64,000 nucleotides of DNA, from contig NC_080540.1 in NCBI RefSeq assembly GCF_028640845.1, positions 285,227,524 through 285,291,523 of the forward strand. Direction: 5' to 3'. The notes beneath the pieces are model-generated. The model saw only the letters and a program-made list of their open reading frames with translations. It was not told the origin of the DNA and did not search any database. This document shows positions 10,816 through 20,668 of the stretch, piece by piece (the stretch's first letter is position 1; each line of letters opens with the position of its first letter). Origin of the DNA: Ahaetulla prasina. Taxonomy: Eukaryota; Chordata; Lepidosauria; Squamata; Colubridae. A program made the position numbers and the translations under genes.

Positions 10816-11448
10816 AGCAATCTGGTTTCATAACATTGCAAGAAAATTACAAGGAAGGAATCACTAGGGGTCACGCTGAACTCCAGCCTGATTATCTTTG
10901 TACAATTATTTGTGGAGTGAAGGAAGCGAAGAAGGGAAATCCTTCCCTCTCCTAAACGGAGCCCAATATCATTTAATAAAGCTGAATGAAGATTCAGGAC
11001 ACATAAAAGGAAGAGTTTCCATATGCCAGCTGTGTTTGTACATCACACTTATCCAAGGCTCTTAAAGACGGTGCACCTGCATTTAACACAACAGGCTAAG
11101 CTTATTTAGATTCGATCTTAGTTATTATTATTATATTTTAGCCTAGCGTATTATGTCAACTGTAGTTAATTTATAGCTTAATGTATTGTGCAAACCCAGA
11201 CAATGAGTTATTCGGTAACAAAATTAAGACCGTGCTGCAAATCTAGCCCAAATGTGGAATTGAATTTGCTGCACAAATTTAGTAATGGGAATCAATTTAG
11301 AAGACTTCCCAAACACAGAGCAGACAATTGAACCCAAAAGTCAAATTGCTTCCTAGAAGACTTCCTGGGGCCAGATGTTGCCACTGGATATGTTCCTATA
11401 TGCCCCTTTGTCTGGAAGGACTGGCTCTGACTAAAATTTTGAACTTCA

Positions 11449-11589
11449 GAAGTAGCTGTCTATGGAGATTCTTCAGTCATCCAGGTCATGGTTGTCCCAA
11501 AGGTGCTTTTTCAAGAGGCAACTGGACTTTCTGGTTTTTCTTTGAAGACGTTTTGCTTCTCATCAAAGAAACTTCTTCTCCATCCAGTC
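11449..11589 (+). mobile_element. Left arm of long foldback element
   Basis: 'cagtcatccaggtcatggtt', 'caactggactttctgg' and 'gaagacgttttgcttctcat' match the left arm of the elements at 15,128 and 58,262. The right arm is absent; the LTR-like element begins at 11,590. Repeated at about 13,072-13,211. Confidence 0.75.
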
Positions 11590-12465
11590 TGTTGTGGTCC
11601 TCCAGCAGCCCACGGACCTGGCAATGGAGTCAGACAGTGAGGAGGCTGGGGAGGACAATTGGCCAGTCCTGGAGTTGGGGAAGGCCCAGACCAGAGCTCT
11701 GCATCGGAGGCAGAGATGGGACCAGGGCCATCTGGGAGTGATGTGCGGACTCCGGAACCTCCAGAGGTGGACAGCAGAGAGGCAGAGGAACAGGAGGAGC
11801 CTGTTCCTAGTGCACGCAAGAGCAGCTGAAGAAAAAAGGACAATTTGGGAGTAAGGTCAGAAGATGATTGGCCACTCCCATAAGGCTTAATAGAATAGAA
11901 TAGAATAGAATAGAATTTTATTGGCCAAGTGTGATTGGACACAAGGAATTTGTCTTGGTGCATATGCTCTCAGTGTACATAAAAGAAAGATCGTTCATCA
12001 AGGTACAACATTTACAACACAATTGATGATCAATATATCAATATAAATCATAAGGATTGCCAGCAACAAGTTACAGTCATACAGTCATAAGTGGAAAGAG
12101 ATTGGTGATGGGAACTATGAAACGATTAATAGTAGTGCAGATTCAGTAAATAGTCTGACAGTGTTGAGGGAATTATTTGTTTAGCAGAGTGATGGCCTTC
12201 GGGAAAAAACTGTTCTTGTGTCTAGTTGTTCTGGTGTGCAGTGCTCTATAGCGTCGTTTTGAGGGTAGGAGAGGTAAAAGAGCAGCAATGAGCCGTTGGG
12301 TTCTTTGTAGAAAAGCAACATTGATTTCCATGCTTCCTGTCAGTGTCTCTTGAACTTTGTGAGGTTTTTGCCAAGAAAAGCCTTTGGCAAGTTGCCAAAG
12401 ACATCAAAGGTTGGTGATAAGGCCAGCAGACTGGTCATTAAGAATTTTGTTTTGGACTAAGCTTT
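11590..12465 (+). mobile_element. LTR-like element (TGTTGTGGTC), split by a LINE
   Basis: It starts TGTTGTGGTCCTCCAGCAGC and shares its order of blocks with the minus-strand element at 27,690-28,293: acidic/GC-rich segment, 'gatgattggccactccca', then 'gttggtgataaggcc' and 'tttggactaagc'. The middle is interrupted by an L3 LINE end (11,886-12,271). The GC-rich part gives open frames (11,328-11,741, 11,594-11,854) that do not resemble a gene. I cannot define the 3' edge or a target duplication, so solo LTR status is an inference. Confidence 0.6.
11886..12271 (-). mobile_element. L3-type LINE 3' end with (AATAG)n, inside LTR-like element
   Basis: A short (AATAG)n tail precedes 'ttttattggccaagtgtgat' and continues to 'tagcgtcgttttgagggtag', the 3' UTR seen at 19,080-19,470. 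LTR sequence lies on both sides, so the LINE inserted second. A duplicated copy is at about 13,508-13,893. Confidence 0.88.
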
Positions 12466-12590
12466 TTTTTTTCTTCTAAAGGCAAAAGAAAATGCTTTTT
12501 AAAAGAAAAGACTCTGACAATCCGGCAACTCAGCTGGGATCATCAGAAAAGCATTTTAAAAGCATTTTTCTACAACCTCTTTGGCCCAAA

Positions 12591-14210
12591 ATCATTTAAT
12601 AAAGCTGAATGAAGATTCAGGACACATAAAAGGAAGAGTTTCCATATGCCAGCTGTGTTTGTACATCACACTTATCCAAGGCTCTTAAAGACGGTGCACC
12701 TGCATTTAACACAACAGGCTAAGCTTATTTAGATTCGATCTTAGTTATTATTATTATATTTTAGCCTAGCGTATTATGTCAACTGTAGTTAATTTATAGC
12801 TTAATGTATTGTGCAAACCCAGACAATGAGTTATTCGGTAACAAAATTAAGACCGTGCTGCAAATCTAGCCCAAATGTGGAATTGAATTTGCTGCACAAA
12901 TTTAGTAATGGGAATCAATTTAGAAGACTTCCCAAACACAGAGCAGACAATTGAACCCAAAAGTCAAATTGCTTCCTAGAAGACGTCCTGGGGCCAGATG
13001 TTGCCACTGGATATGTTCCTATATGCCCCTTTGTCTGGAAGGACTGGCTCTGACTAAATTTTGAACTTCAGAAGTAGCTGTCAATGGAGATTCTTCAGTC
13101 ATCCAGGTCATGGTTGTCCCAAAGGTGCTTTTTCAAGAGGCAACTGGACTTTCTGGTTTTTCTTTGAAGACGTTTTGCTTCTCATCAAAGAAACTTCTTC
13201 TCCATCCAGTCTGTTGTGGTCCTCCAGCAGCCCACGGACCTGGCAATGGAGTCAGACAGTGAGGAGGCTGGGGAGGACAATTGGCCAGTCCTGGAGTTGG
13301 GGAAGGCCCAGACCAGAGCTCTGCATCGGAGGCAGAGATGGGACCAGGGCCATCTGGGAGTGATGCGCGGACTCCGGAACCTCCAGAAGTGGACAGCAGA
13401 GGAACAGGAGGAGCCTGTTCCTAGTGCACTCAAGAGCAGCTGAAGAAAAAAGGACAATTTGGGAGTAAGGTCAGAAGATGATTGGCCACTCCCATAAGGC
13501 TTAATAGAATAGAATAGAATAGAATAGAATTTTATTGGCCAAGTGTGATTGGACACACAAGGAATTTGTCTTGGTGCATATGCTCTCAGTGTACATAAAA
13601 GAAAAGATACGTTCATCAAGGTACAACATTTACAACACAATTGATGATCAATATATCAATATAAATCATAAGGATTGCCAGCAACAAGTTACAGTCATAC
13701 AGTCATAAGTGGAAAGAGATTGGTGATGGGAACTATGAAACGATTAATAGTAGTGCAGATTCAGTAAATAGTCTGACAGTGTTGAGGGAATTATTTGTTT
13801 AGCAGAGTGATGGCCTTCGGGAAAAAACTGTTCTTGTGTCTAGTTGTTCTGGTGTGCAGTGCTCTATAGCGTCGTTTTGAGGGTAGGAGAGGTAAAAGAG
13901 CAGCAATGAGCCGTTGGGTTCTTTGTAGAAAAGCAACATTGATTTCCATGCTTCCTGTCAGTGTCTCTTGAACTTTGTGAGGTTTTTGCCAAGAAAAGCC
14001 TTTGGCAGGTTGCCAAAGACATCAAAGGTTGGTGATAAGGCCAACAGACTGGTCATTAAGAATTTTGTTTTGGACTAAGCTTTTTTTTTTCTTCTAAAGG
14101 CAAAAGAAAATGCTTTTTAAAAGAAAAGACTCTGACAATCCGGCAACTCAGCTGGGATCATCAGAAAAGCATTTTAAAAGCATTTTTTCTACAACCTCTT
14201 TGGCCCAAAA
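12591..14210. repeat. 1.62-kb tandem duplication, unit 2
   Basis: Second copy of 10,967-12,590, with foldback arm about 13,072-13,211, LTR-like element from 13,212, and L3 end about 13,508-13,893. The junction reads ggcccaaaatcatttaa. The outer breakpoints share gcccaa, a short homology that could have mediated the event. Unit 2 lacks an 8-bp segment present in unit 1 (agaggcag near 11,778). Confidence 0.95.
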
Positions 14211-14640
14211 AATGTTTTTAAAAGTTAAAAAATTTGAAATGAAAGCGGGGCTGCTCAGCTGCCATTTCAGAAGGGAATGAAGAGGGAGAGGAGGGAGTGA
14301 AGGAAGAAAGTAGGTAGGGAAGAGAGAGGTAGAAAAGGGGGAAAGGAGAGGAAGAAGAAAGGGGAAAGAGAGAGGGTTAGAAAGGGTTAGAAAGGATGGA
14401 AGAGAAGAGTAGGGAAAGAGGAGAGGACGTAGAAAAGTGAAGGAGAGGAAGGATGAAGAAAGTAGAAGAAAGTAGAGAAGGGAGGAGGAAAGGTTTGTTA
14501 AGGAAGGAAGTGGTAGCTGGGCAGGTCCGAATAAGTAACAAATGAAAATTTAATTTAATGACTAATGTTGAATAAGAGACTGTATATTGAATAGGTTGTT
14601 GGAAAATGAAAATAAAAGTTAAAAAAAAAAGTTTAAAAAA
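14211..14640. other. Purine-rich stretch, no gene
   Basis: About 14,270-14,500 is mostly G/A (ggagaggag, aaggaag), followed by AT-rich DNA. The start 'aaaatgtttttaaaagttaa' resembles the foldback element core at 46,595. Confidence 0.6.
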
Positions 14641-14735
14641 AAAGTTGACCACGCCCACCCAGTCACATTATCCCCCCCAAGCCACGCCCACAGAAACGAT
14701 AGTAACAAATTTTACATTTCATCCCTGAGTTGTGG
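14641..14735 (-). mobile_element. End fragment of hAT-like element CAGGGGTGAAATCC
   Basis: 'ccacgcccacccagtcacat', 'agccacgcccacagaaacg' and 'acatttcatccctg' match the right terminal part of elements at 46,595 and 56,070 in reverse complement order. Only one end remains. Confidence 0.6.
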
Positions 14736-14744
14736 CATCCAGGA

Positions 14745-14892
14745 TCATGTGATTGCATTTGAGACTGCCCCCCCAGCCAGCCTCTGGCGAGCAAAGTCAA
14801 GGAGGGAAGCTGGATTCACTTAATGACCACCTGATTCACTTCACAACTACAGCAATGCACTTAACAATCATGACAAAAAAGGGTCATAACAT
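14745..14892 (+). mobile_element. Fragment of TACAGGTAGTCC element
   Basis: The stretch 'aggatcatgtgattgcattt', 'gagcaaagtcaaggaggga', 'gattcacttaatgacc' follows the interior of the elements at 37,073 and 60,936. Both ends are missing. Confidence 0.65.
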
Positions 14893-15329
14893 TGGGCCCA
14901 GTTGGCATCTACCTTCTTCTAGGATATTTTTTCAACCTCCCGGTGTGGTCCTCAACCCTGGGCTTTCCCATTTGGATGGTAACCAGGTGTGTTGTGTTCT
15001 TGCATCCTTTTTGTAAGGTTAGTCAAGGGCAGTGAGAGTGTCCTGAACCGAGACGCACATTAAAAATCTACAATCGTAAAGCTACTCCCCTGCACACTTC
15101 AAAAAGTTGCAAAATAATCCAGAGAATTCTGTAGAAGTTCTCAGTCATCCAGATCATGGGTTGTCCCAAAGATGCTTTTTCAGGAGGCAACTGGACCCTG
15201 AAGACACAGATAAACCGCCAAGTGCTTCAACGACCCTCTAAAACAGGGGTGTCAAATTCGATTTCATTGAGGGATGCATCAGGGTTGTGTTTGCCCAGGG
15301 GCCAGGGTGAGCGTGGTCAGGGTGGGCAT

Positions 15330-15899
15330 TGTTGTGTCTTGCCCGCTCTCACTGCAGCCGGGGTCTGCTTATCTGCTTCCGAACGCTGAAGAATGTCCTC
15401 CCGGCCCCAGCCCTGGCTCCATGCCCAGACAGGCTGAGGAGGGGGCATCTCCCGGCCCCAGCCTTGGCTCCATGCGCAAGCAGGCTGCAGAGGAGGGAGC
15501 ACCCCCCCGGCCCCAGCCCTGGCTCCATGCCCAGGCAAACGGAGCAGCTAGACCCCTCCCCCTCCTCCACAGCATGTGAGCCTGAGGAAAGTTTATTTCC
15601 AACAGCTGCTGATTGGAGTGACCCTCGCATCAGAAGACTGGATAGGCGGAGGCAACAGAAGGAAGGGAGGGGCAGGCCTTAATGAGTGCTGAGTCATGGA
15701 GCCACACCCCATGGCCTATATAAAGGATCTGCTTTCTGGCAGTCTCTGAGTCAGGCAAAGTCGAACTTATCTTGCTGAAGTCACTTTCTGGTCTCCTGCC
15801 TGCTCTGAGGACTTTGCTAGGACTTTGGGCAGAGCTGCAGAGGCAAGCCTGATTCGGATTTCCCTGACCCGGCCGTCAGCGGAGGAATGGGACACGACA
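15330..15899 (+). mobile_element. Solo LTR (TGTTGTGTC...GACACGACA)
   Basis: 570 bp with TG...CA ends (TGTTGTGTCTTG and GGGACACGACA), flanked by the 5-bp duplication ggcat (15,325-15,329 and 15,900-15,904). It contains a TATA box. Upstream lie three tandem copies (period about 55-60 bp, 15,400-15,535) of a GC-rich unit (cggccccagccctggctcc). Internal retroelement genes are absent, as expected after recombination between two LTRs. It could come from a Ty3/Gypsy element or an endogenous retrovirus; the LTR alone does not decide. Related LTRs are at 33,916 and 41,875. Frames here (for example 15,329-15,682) are LTR sequence. Confidence 0.88.
15717..15724 (+). promoter_or_regulatory. TATA box of solo LTR
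   Basis: TATATAAA about 390 bp into the LTR, where a U3 promoter would sit. The related LTR at 41,875 has gatatataagg at the equivalent position. Confidence 0.6.
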
Positions 15900-16345
15900 G
15901 GCATGGCCAGCTCGACGTCACTCATGTCAGGGGCGCCTGTGGCGGCCCGAGTGCTCTGCCAGTGAAAACGGGCTCCTGGGGTCCATTTTTGGCTGTGACA
16001 GCCTCCTGCAACCCTCTGCCAGCGAAAACGGAGCTCGGGAGGGCCACGAGCAGCCCTCCCAAGCTGGCAGAGACACCGCGGGCCAGTTCTTCACTATTTC
16101 CAAGGCAGCCCTGTGGCCAGATTTAAGCACCCCACAGGCTGGATCCAGGCCCCCGGGCCTTGAGTTTGACACCCCTGCTCTAAAAGGATGCAAATGACCA
16201 GCTGTCTGCCAAGAATATAAATCCTTCCATTCCCCACTATCCTGTCAGAGCTGAAGAAGCTTCTTGGATTAGAAGCGAAACGTCTTCAAAGAAAAGTCAA
16301 GTCCAGTTGCCTCCTGAAAAAGCATCTTTGGGACAATCCAGACAA

Positions 16346-17504
16346 TTAGCTGGGCAAAGAGACCTCAGCTTTGCTTAAGCACAGAAATTCTGGTGCCAGT
16401 TCTGGCTGTACATGGAGGGCTACCTGTACATGAAATTACCTTGGAATTTAATATTAAGAGGCAACAGTCCTATGCGCAGTTCAGACAGGTAGATCTGTAG
16501 TTCCTACAAATAGTTTTGTGCAAATAAATCCCATTGACCCCAATGAAGGGACCCTACCTACGTTGAATCGGGCTGTAAATTTCCGGAGAGCTACTCCTGA
16601 ATAAATATTTAAATGAGAAGTTAGCTGAGCCAGAAGATAAAACTTTTAAACTCTTCATTAGAAGGTGATGATTTCCCAAACTGGCTTTGCTCTCGACCCG
16701 CCTTGCCTTTTCTGGACCCTTTAGAAGACGGCAAACAAACTACTGTGAAGTTTGCTAATCTGGCTGATGTGCCGTTTCCATTGCAAATATTAGTCAAGAT
16801 TTGCGAGTGCTAATTCAAAATTCATACGCGGGTTAGAAGGAACCTCCTGGGTTATTGGGCTTATAAACTTCTGTACTGCTGAAGATCTGCACAGTTAATC
16901 CCTCTCTATGACATATATTGTCACGGGGAGGAGAAATGGGGGATTCGGGGATTTGGAGTCTGCCACAGCGGTGAGATTTGGGGGAAGAGCAAATCCTAGT
17001 CACCTTTTGAATGAAAGAGGGAAAAGAGAAAAGAAATGTTCAGGAGTCTGGCAAGTCCTTGCAAGCCAAGATTTACAAAAAGAGAGAGGCAGAAGGAAAC
17101 CATCCAGCCCATTAAGAGACATTCAACCATCTAACTGCATTTCTAATCTTTGCGGGCACAGAAAATAAAATAAAATAAAGATTCATTAGCTGAGGTTTTG
17201 TGGCAATGTTTTTCAGGAAGTTGGTAGTGTGCTCCACTAGAGGGCAATCATTATGCCATCAATAGACAAAATTTTATTTTTAAGAAAGAGGGCAGGAGCA
17301 GGATAGTGCCTCTGTAACCTTTGATGGCAAAAGCTGTTAGCTTGCCCAGTTTTATTTATTTATTTTTTTGCCTGAAATGCATTGCCTTTCCTATCCAAAT
17401 ACCGCCCAGGAAGCACTAAGAAGGAGAAGGAAGAAAGCAAAGATGAGAGTGAACTGTATCTTACGAATTTATAACCTTGCAAATTTAAATGTATATATTA
17501 ATGG
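16346..17504. other. Repeat-poor stretch; candidate conserved non-coding DNA
   Basis: No transposon recognised. About 16,600-16,860 has balanced composition and no simple repeats, with strings such as ttgcaaatattag and gtgctaattcaaaattcat. The frame at 16,908-17,168 has no recognisable domain. Conservation is unproven. Confidence 0.35.
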
Positions 17505-19497
17505 CTACACGTACATGTACAATCAGCCAGAAATGTATTAACAAGGGAGATCAGAGCAGCAAAAAGAAGCTACTCTGAAAAGCTAAAGAATCAGTTTACA
17601 GCAAATGAACCAGCAAACATGTGGAAAACTCTTAAAAATATCATCAGCTACGGCAAACCTCCTTCCCAGGCTGAAGGAAAACAGCAACTGGTCGATGACC
17701 TGAACGTGTTTTACTGCAGGTTTGAAAGGAAACTACAGCCACCTATCTCCACAACCCCCATCTCAGACACACCAACAACAGCCAAGCCTCCTACAACTGA
17801 CCATATCCCATTGGGTTCACAACCCCTAGTGATCACAGAAAATAAGAAGTGCAAGACCTATTTCACAGACAAAAGCCAGGAAAAGCTCCAGGCCCAGACA
17901 TGATAACTCCTTCTTGCTTAAAAGTCTGTGCTAACCAATTGGCCCCCATCTTCACCCATATCTTCAATAAATCACTAGAGATGTGCTATGTTCCTTCTTC
18001 CTTCAAACGCTCTACTATCATCCCAGTGCCAAAGAAGCCCACCATCAAGGAACTGAACAGACCAGTTTCTCTAACATCTGTAGTTATGAAAACTTTTGAA
18101 AGGCTAGTGCTGTCCCACTTGAAAACCATCACGGATCCGCTGTTAGACCCCTTGCAATTTGCATACCAAGCAAACAGATCAACAGCTGATGCTGTTAATA
18201 TGGCTCTGCACTACATCCTACAACATCATGAATCTCCAAAGACCTATGCAAGGGTCCTCTTTGTAGACTTAAGTGCAGCATTCAACACCGTCATCCCAGA
18301 CATTCTTCTAACTAAGCTAAACCAGCTAGTGGTACCTGAACACACTTGTAAACGGATCATAAGCTTCCTAACAGACAGGAAGCAGCAGGAGAAACTAAGC
18401 AGAATCACATCAGAGACCTGTACAATTAGCACAGGGCCCCCACAAGGCTGTGTGCTCTCTCCACTTCTCTTCTCTCTATATACCAATGACTGCATCTCAA
18501 ACGATCCATCTGTTAAACTACTGAGGTTCGCAGATGACACAACACTGATCGGTCTCATTCGAGACAATGATGAATCCGCATACTGATGGGAGGTTGAACA
18601 ACTAGCCTCGTGGTGTGAACAGAACAATCTGGAATTGAACACACTTAGAACCATAGAAATGGTGGTGGACTTTAGGAGAAACTTTCCCATACTACCACCT
18701 CTTACAATACTAGACAACATAGTATCAACAGTAGAGACCTTCAAATTTCTAGGTTCTACCATGTTTCATGACCTAAAATGGACACCCAACATCAAAAACA
18801 TCATAAAAAAAGCACAACAAAGAATGTTTTTTTTTTGCACCAACTCAGAGCTACTGGAGCTACTGATCCAGTTCTACAGAGGAATTATTGAGTCTGTCAT
18901 CTGCACTTCTATAACTGTCTGGTTTGGTTCTGCAACCCAACAAGACAGACACAGACTTCAGACGATAATTAGAACTGTAGAAAAAACAATTACTACCAAC
19001 CTGCCTTCCATTGAGGACCTGTATACTGCTTGAGTCAAAAAGAGGGCTGTGAAAATATCTACAGACCCCTCGCATCCTGGACATAAACTGTTTCAACTCC
19101 TACCCTCAAAACGACGCTATAGAGCACTGTACACCAGAACAACTAGACACAAGAACAGTTTTTCCCGAATTCCATCACTCTGCTAAACAAATAATTCCCT
19201 CAACACTGTCAAACTAGTTACTAAGTCTGCATTACTATTAATCTTCTCATTGTGCCTATCACCCGTCTCCTGGCACTTATGACTGTATGACTATAAACTT
19301 GTTGCTGGTATTCTTAAGATTTATATTGACTGTTTCCCTATGACTATCATTAAGTGTTGTGCCTTATGATTCTTGACAAATGTATTTTTTCTTTTATGTA
19401 CACCGAGAGCGTATGCACCAAGACAAATTCCTTGTGTGTCCAATCACACTTGGCCAATAAAGAATTCTATTTTGTTCTGTTCTGTTCTGTTCTGTTC
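17505..19497 (+). mobile_element. CR1/L3-type LINE, 2-kb 3' portion with RT domain and (TTCTG)n tail
   Basis: The most complete LINE here. Three frames, 17,619-17,903, 17,849-18,586 and 18,635-19,033, together cover the region before RT, the RT domain and the C-terminus. They are interrupted by a frameshift near 17,880, a stop at 18,584 and a shift near 18,640. A 3' UTR of about 440 bp follows (ctatagagcactgtacacca; caagacaaattccttgtgtg; cacttggccaataaagaatt) and ends in ATTTTG-(TTCTG)n. That is a variant of the (ATTCT)n tail of other copies. The endonuclease domain is missing or truncated. The element is inactive. Confidence 0.9.
17849..18586 (+). pseudogene. Reverse transcriptase domain of the L3-type LINE
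   Basis: The frame encodes a non-LTR RT: KAPGPD near the start, RPVSLTSV, FVDLSAAFNT (motif A with the first catalytic Asp), GPPQGCVLSPLLFSLYTND (motif B region) and FADD (motif C, about 18,527-18,538). The product would copy LINE RNA into DNA at a nicked target. The frame ends at TGA, after which the same frame continues with sensible LINE sequence (WEVEQLASWCEQNN). The stop therefore probably arose by mutation, plausibly CGA to TGA at a CpG. The ATG at 17,849 is an internal frame start and not a real initiation site. Confidence 0.88.
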
Positions 19498-19611
19498 TAA
19501 AATTAATGGAATTCTAGATAGAAGGAATATTCTTGAAAGGTTTTGCTGATCTTTTTAGTCTGCCATTTTTAATAATGTTCTAGAACGGATATGTGAAGGT
19601 GTTATGGTTAT

Positions 19612-20030
19612 TTGCAAAGTCGTGTCCGACCCATCATGACCAGTGGTGGGTTGCTACTGGTTTGCCCCTGTTCAGGTAAACCGATATCAGCAGCAGTGGG
19701 AGGCTCTGCCCATCCGCCCAGATGTCATCAAATACGATCTGAAGTTGCGCACGCATGAGCAAAGCAAGCATGCACGAGTGAACCAGTAGCAAAGGTAAGT
19801 GAAACCCATCCCTGATCGTGACCCCATGGATAACGTTCCTCCAGGCCTTCCTGTCCTCTACCATTCTCTCGGGTCCATTTAAACTCATGTCCACTGCTTC
19901 AGTGGTTCCATCCAGCCAACTTGTTCTCTGCCGTCCCCTTCTTCTTTTGCCTCAATCTTTTCCAGCATTAGGCTCTTCTCCAGGGAGTCCTTCCTTCTCA
20001 TTAGGTGGCCAAAGTATTTTGTGAAGGTAG
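19612..20030 (-). mobile_element. Bov-B (RTE) LINE 3' end, split by a hAT-like element
   Basis: 'gtcgtgtccgacccatc', then after the insert 'gtgaccccatggataacg', 'cctccaggccttcctgtcct' and 'tctcattaggtggccaaagt'. The reverse complement encodes the end of the Bov-B protein (GHLMRRKDSLEKSLM with an adjacent conserved region), with frame breaks. It is older than the copy at 22,443. Confidence 0.85.
19641..19814 (+). mobile_element. hAT-like element CAGTGGTGGGTT, nested in Bov-B
   Basis: 174 bp, the same length as 489-662. Ends CAGTGGTGGGTTGC and AACCCATCCCTG. Flanks atcatgac (19,633-19,640) and atcgtgac (19,815-19,822) match at 7 of 8 positions. Removing it restores the Bov-B sequence. Confidence 0.9.
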
Positions 20031-20503
20031 CAATGATTTTATTGTTGGACAGGACAAATATGCTTTTTTTTAAAAAAAAAAGTCTCCTGAATATGAGCCA
20101 AAGTGATTTTAAGAATAATAAATCAAGATTTTCCAGTTCACTGTTTAGGTCTGCCTTTTTGTAGGATTCATTAGATGCCATTGTATCTGATTTCCATGAA
20201 GAGTCTGGGGTATCCACTTATAGATCCCCCACTCTCCACAAGGAAATTAATTACTAAAAATTAGGATACATCAAAGGTGCAAATTTCAAAATAATTACTG
20301 TGCTGTAAATAGAAAGACAATGTGTTACAATATATTGCAGAAAAACAATGTTTGGTCTAGCCTGTAAGGGTGGCACTATCATTCAAAGAGAAGAGAAGGA
20401 TTTTGTGTTGTGTTCTGAGGAGCTTCCATAACAAATATTCTTATAATAAATGAAAACTGTAACATGTGCTTTGCAGCGTGCCTGCTTCCTATTTTTTCAG
20501 ACA
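20031..20503. other. No recognised feature
   Basis: AT-rich DNA with a short T/A run near 20,064-20,082. Nothing supported. Confidence 0.4.
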
Positions 20504-20668
20504 GGAGTGTCAAACTCAATTTCATTGGAGGCTGACATCACTTCCCTTCGGCTTCCTGGTTGACTAACTGTACTCTGGACTCGTTGCTCCTGTGAGTGCC
20601 CCCTGGTGGATCCGGAGGAAATTACAAGGATACTGTGCTTGCCTGAGGATTTTAAAAAATTTTTTTAA

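Larger units (their letters stand above)
10967..12590. repeat. 1.62-kb tandem duplication, unit 1
   Basis: This sequence is repeated immediately downstream (12,591-14,210) at an offset of about 1,623 bp. I counted roughly a dozen differences by eye, so identity is about 99%. It holds, in order, AT-rich unique DNA, one arm of a foldback element (11,449-11,589), an LTR-like element and an L3 LINE end. Confidence 0.95.
15244..16177. mobile_element. Non-autonomous hAT element carrying a solo LTR
   Basis: Ends CAGGGGTGTCAAATTCGA and ...TTGAGTTTGACACCCCTG. Perfect target duplication ctctaaaa (15,236-15,243 and 16,178-16,185). Without the LTR the element is about 360 bp, comparable to 36,747-37,057. 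The interior contains 'gccagcgaaaacggagctc' repeats as in that copy. Confidence 0.93.
15128..16345. mobile_element. Long foldback element, split by a nested hAT element
   Basis: Left arm 15,128-15,235 (tctgtagaagttctcagtca; gcaactggaccctgaagac) and right arm 16,186-16,345 (gaagcttcttggattagaag; caagtccagttgcctcctga) are inverted relative to each other, as in the intact element at 58,262-58,520. Between them sits a complete hAT-like element. The right arm contains ggatta-gaagc-gaaacgtc, discussed under findings. Confidence 0.8.

Noticed and set aside
11328..11963. Frames of 137 and 150 codons, repeated at 13,061-13,640
   Set aside because: They span a foldback arm, an LTR-like element and a LINE tail, and are duplicated only because the DNA is duplicated.
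15274..15682. Pro-rich frames of 101 and 117 codons
   Set aside because: They lie within a solo LTR with TG..CA ends and a 5-bp target duplication; the Pro-rich pattern is the triplicated U3 unit.
16240..16300. Bona fide hammerhead ribozyme in the long foldback element
   Set aside because: The CTGATGA core is altered (ttggatta here, ttggatgag elsewhere) and no complete stem set could be drawn by eye.
18244..18762. 172-codon frame on the minus strand
   Set aside because: It is the antisense of the LINE reverse transcriptase, whose motifs are on the plus strand.
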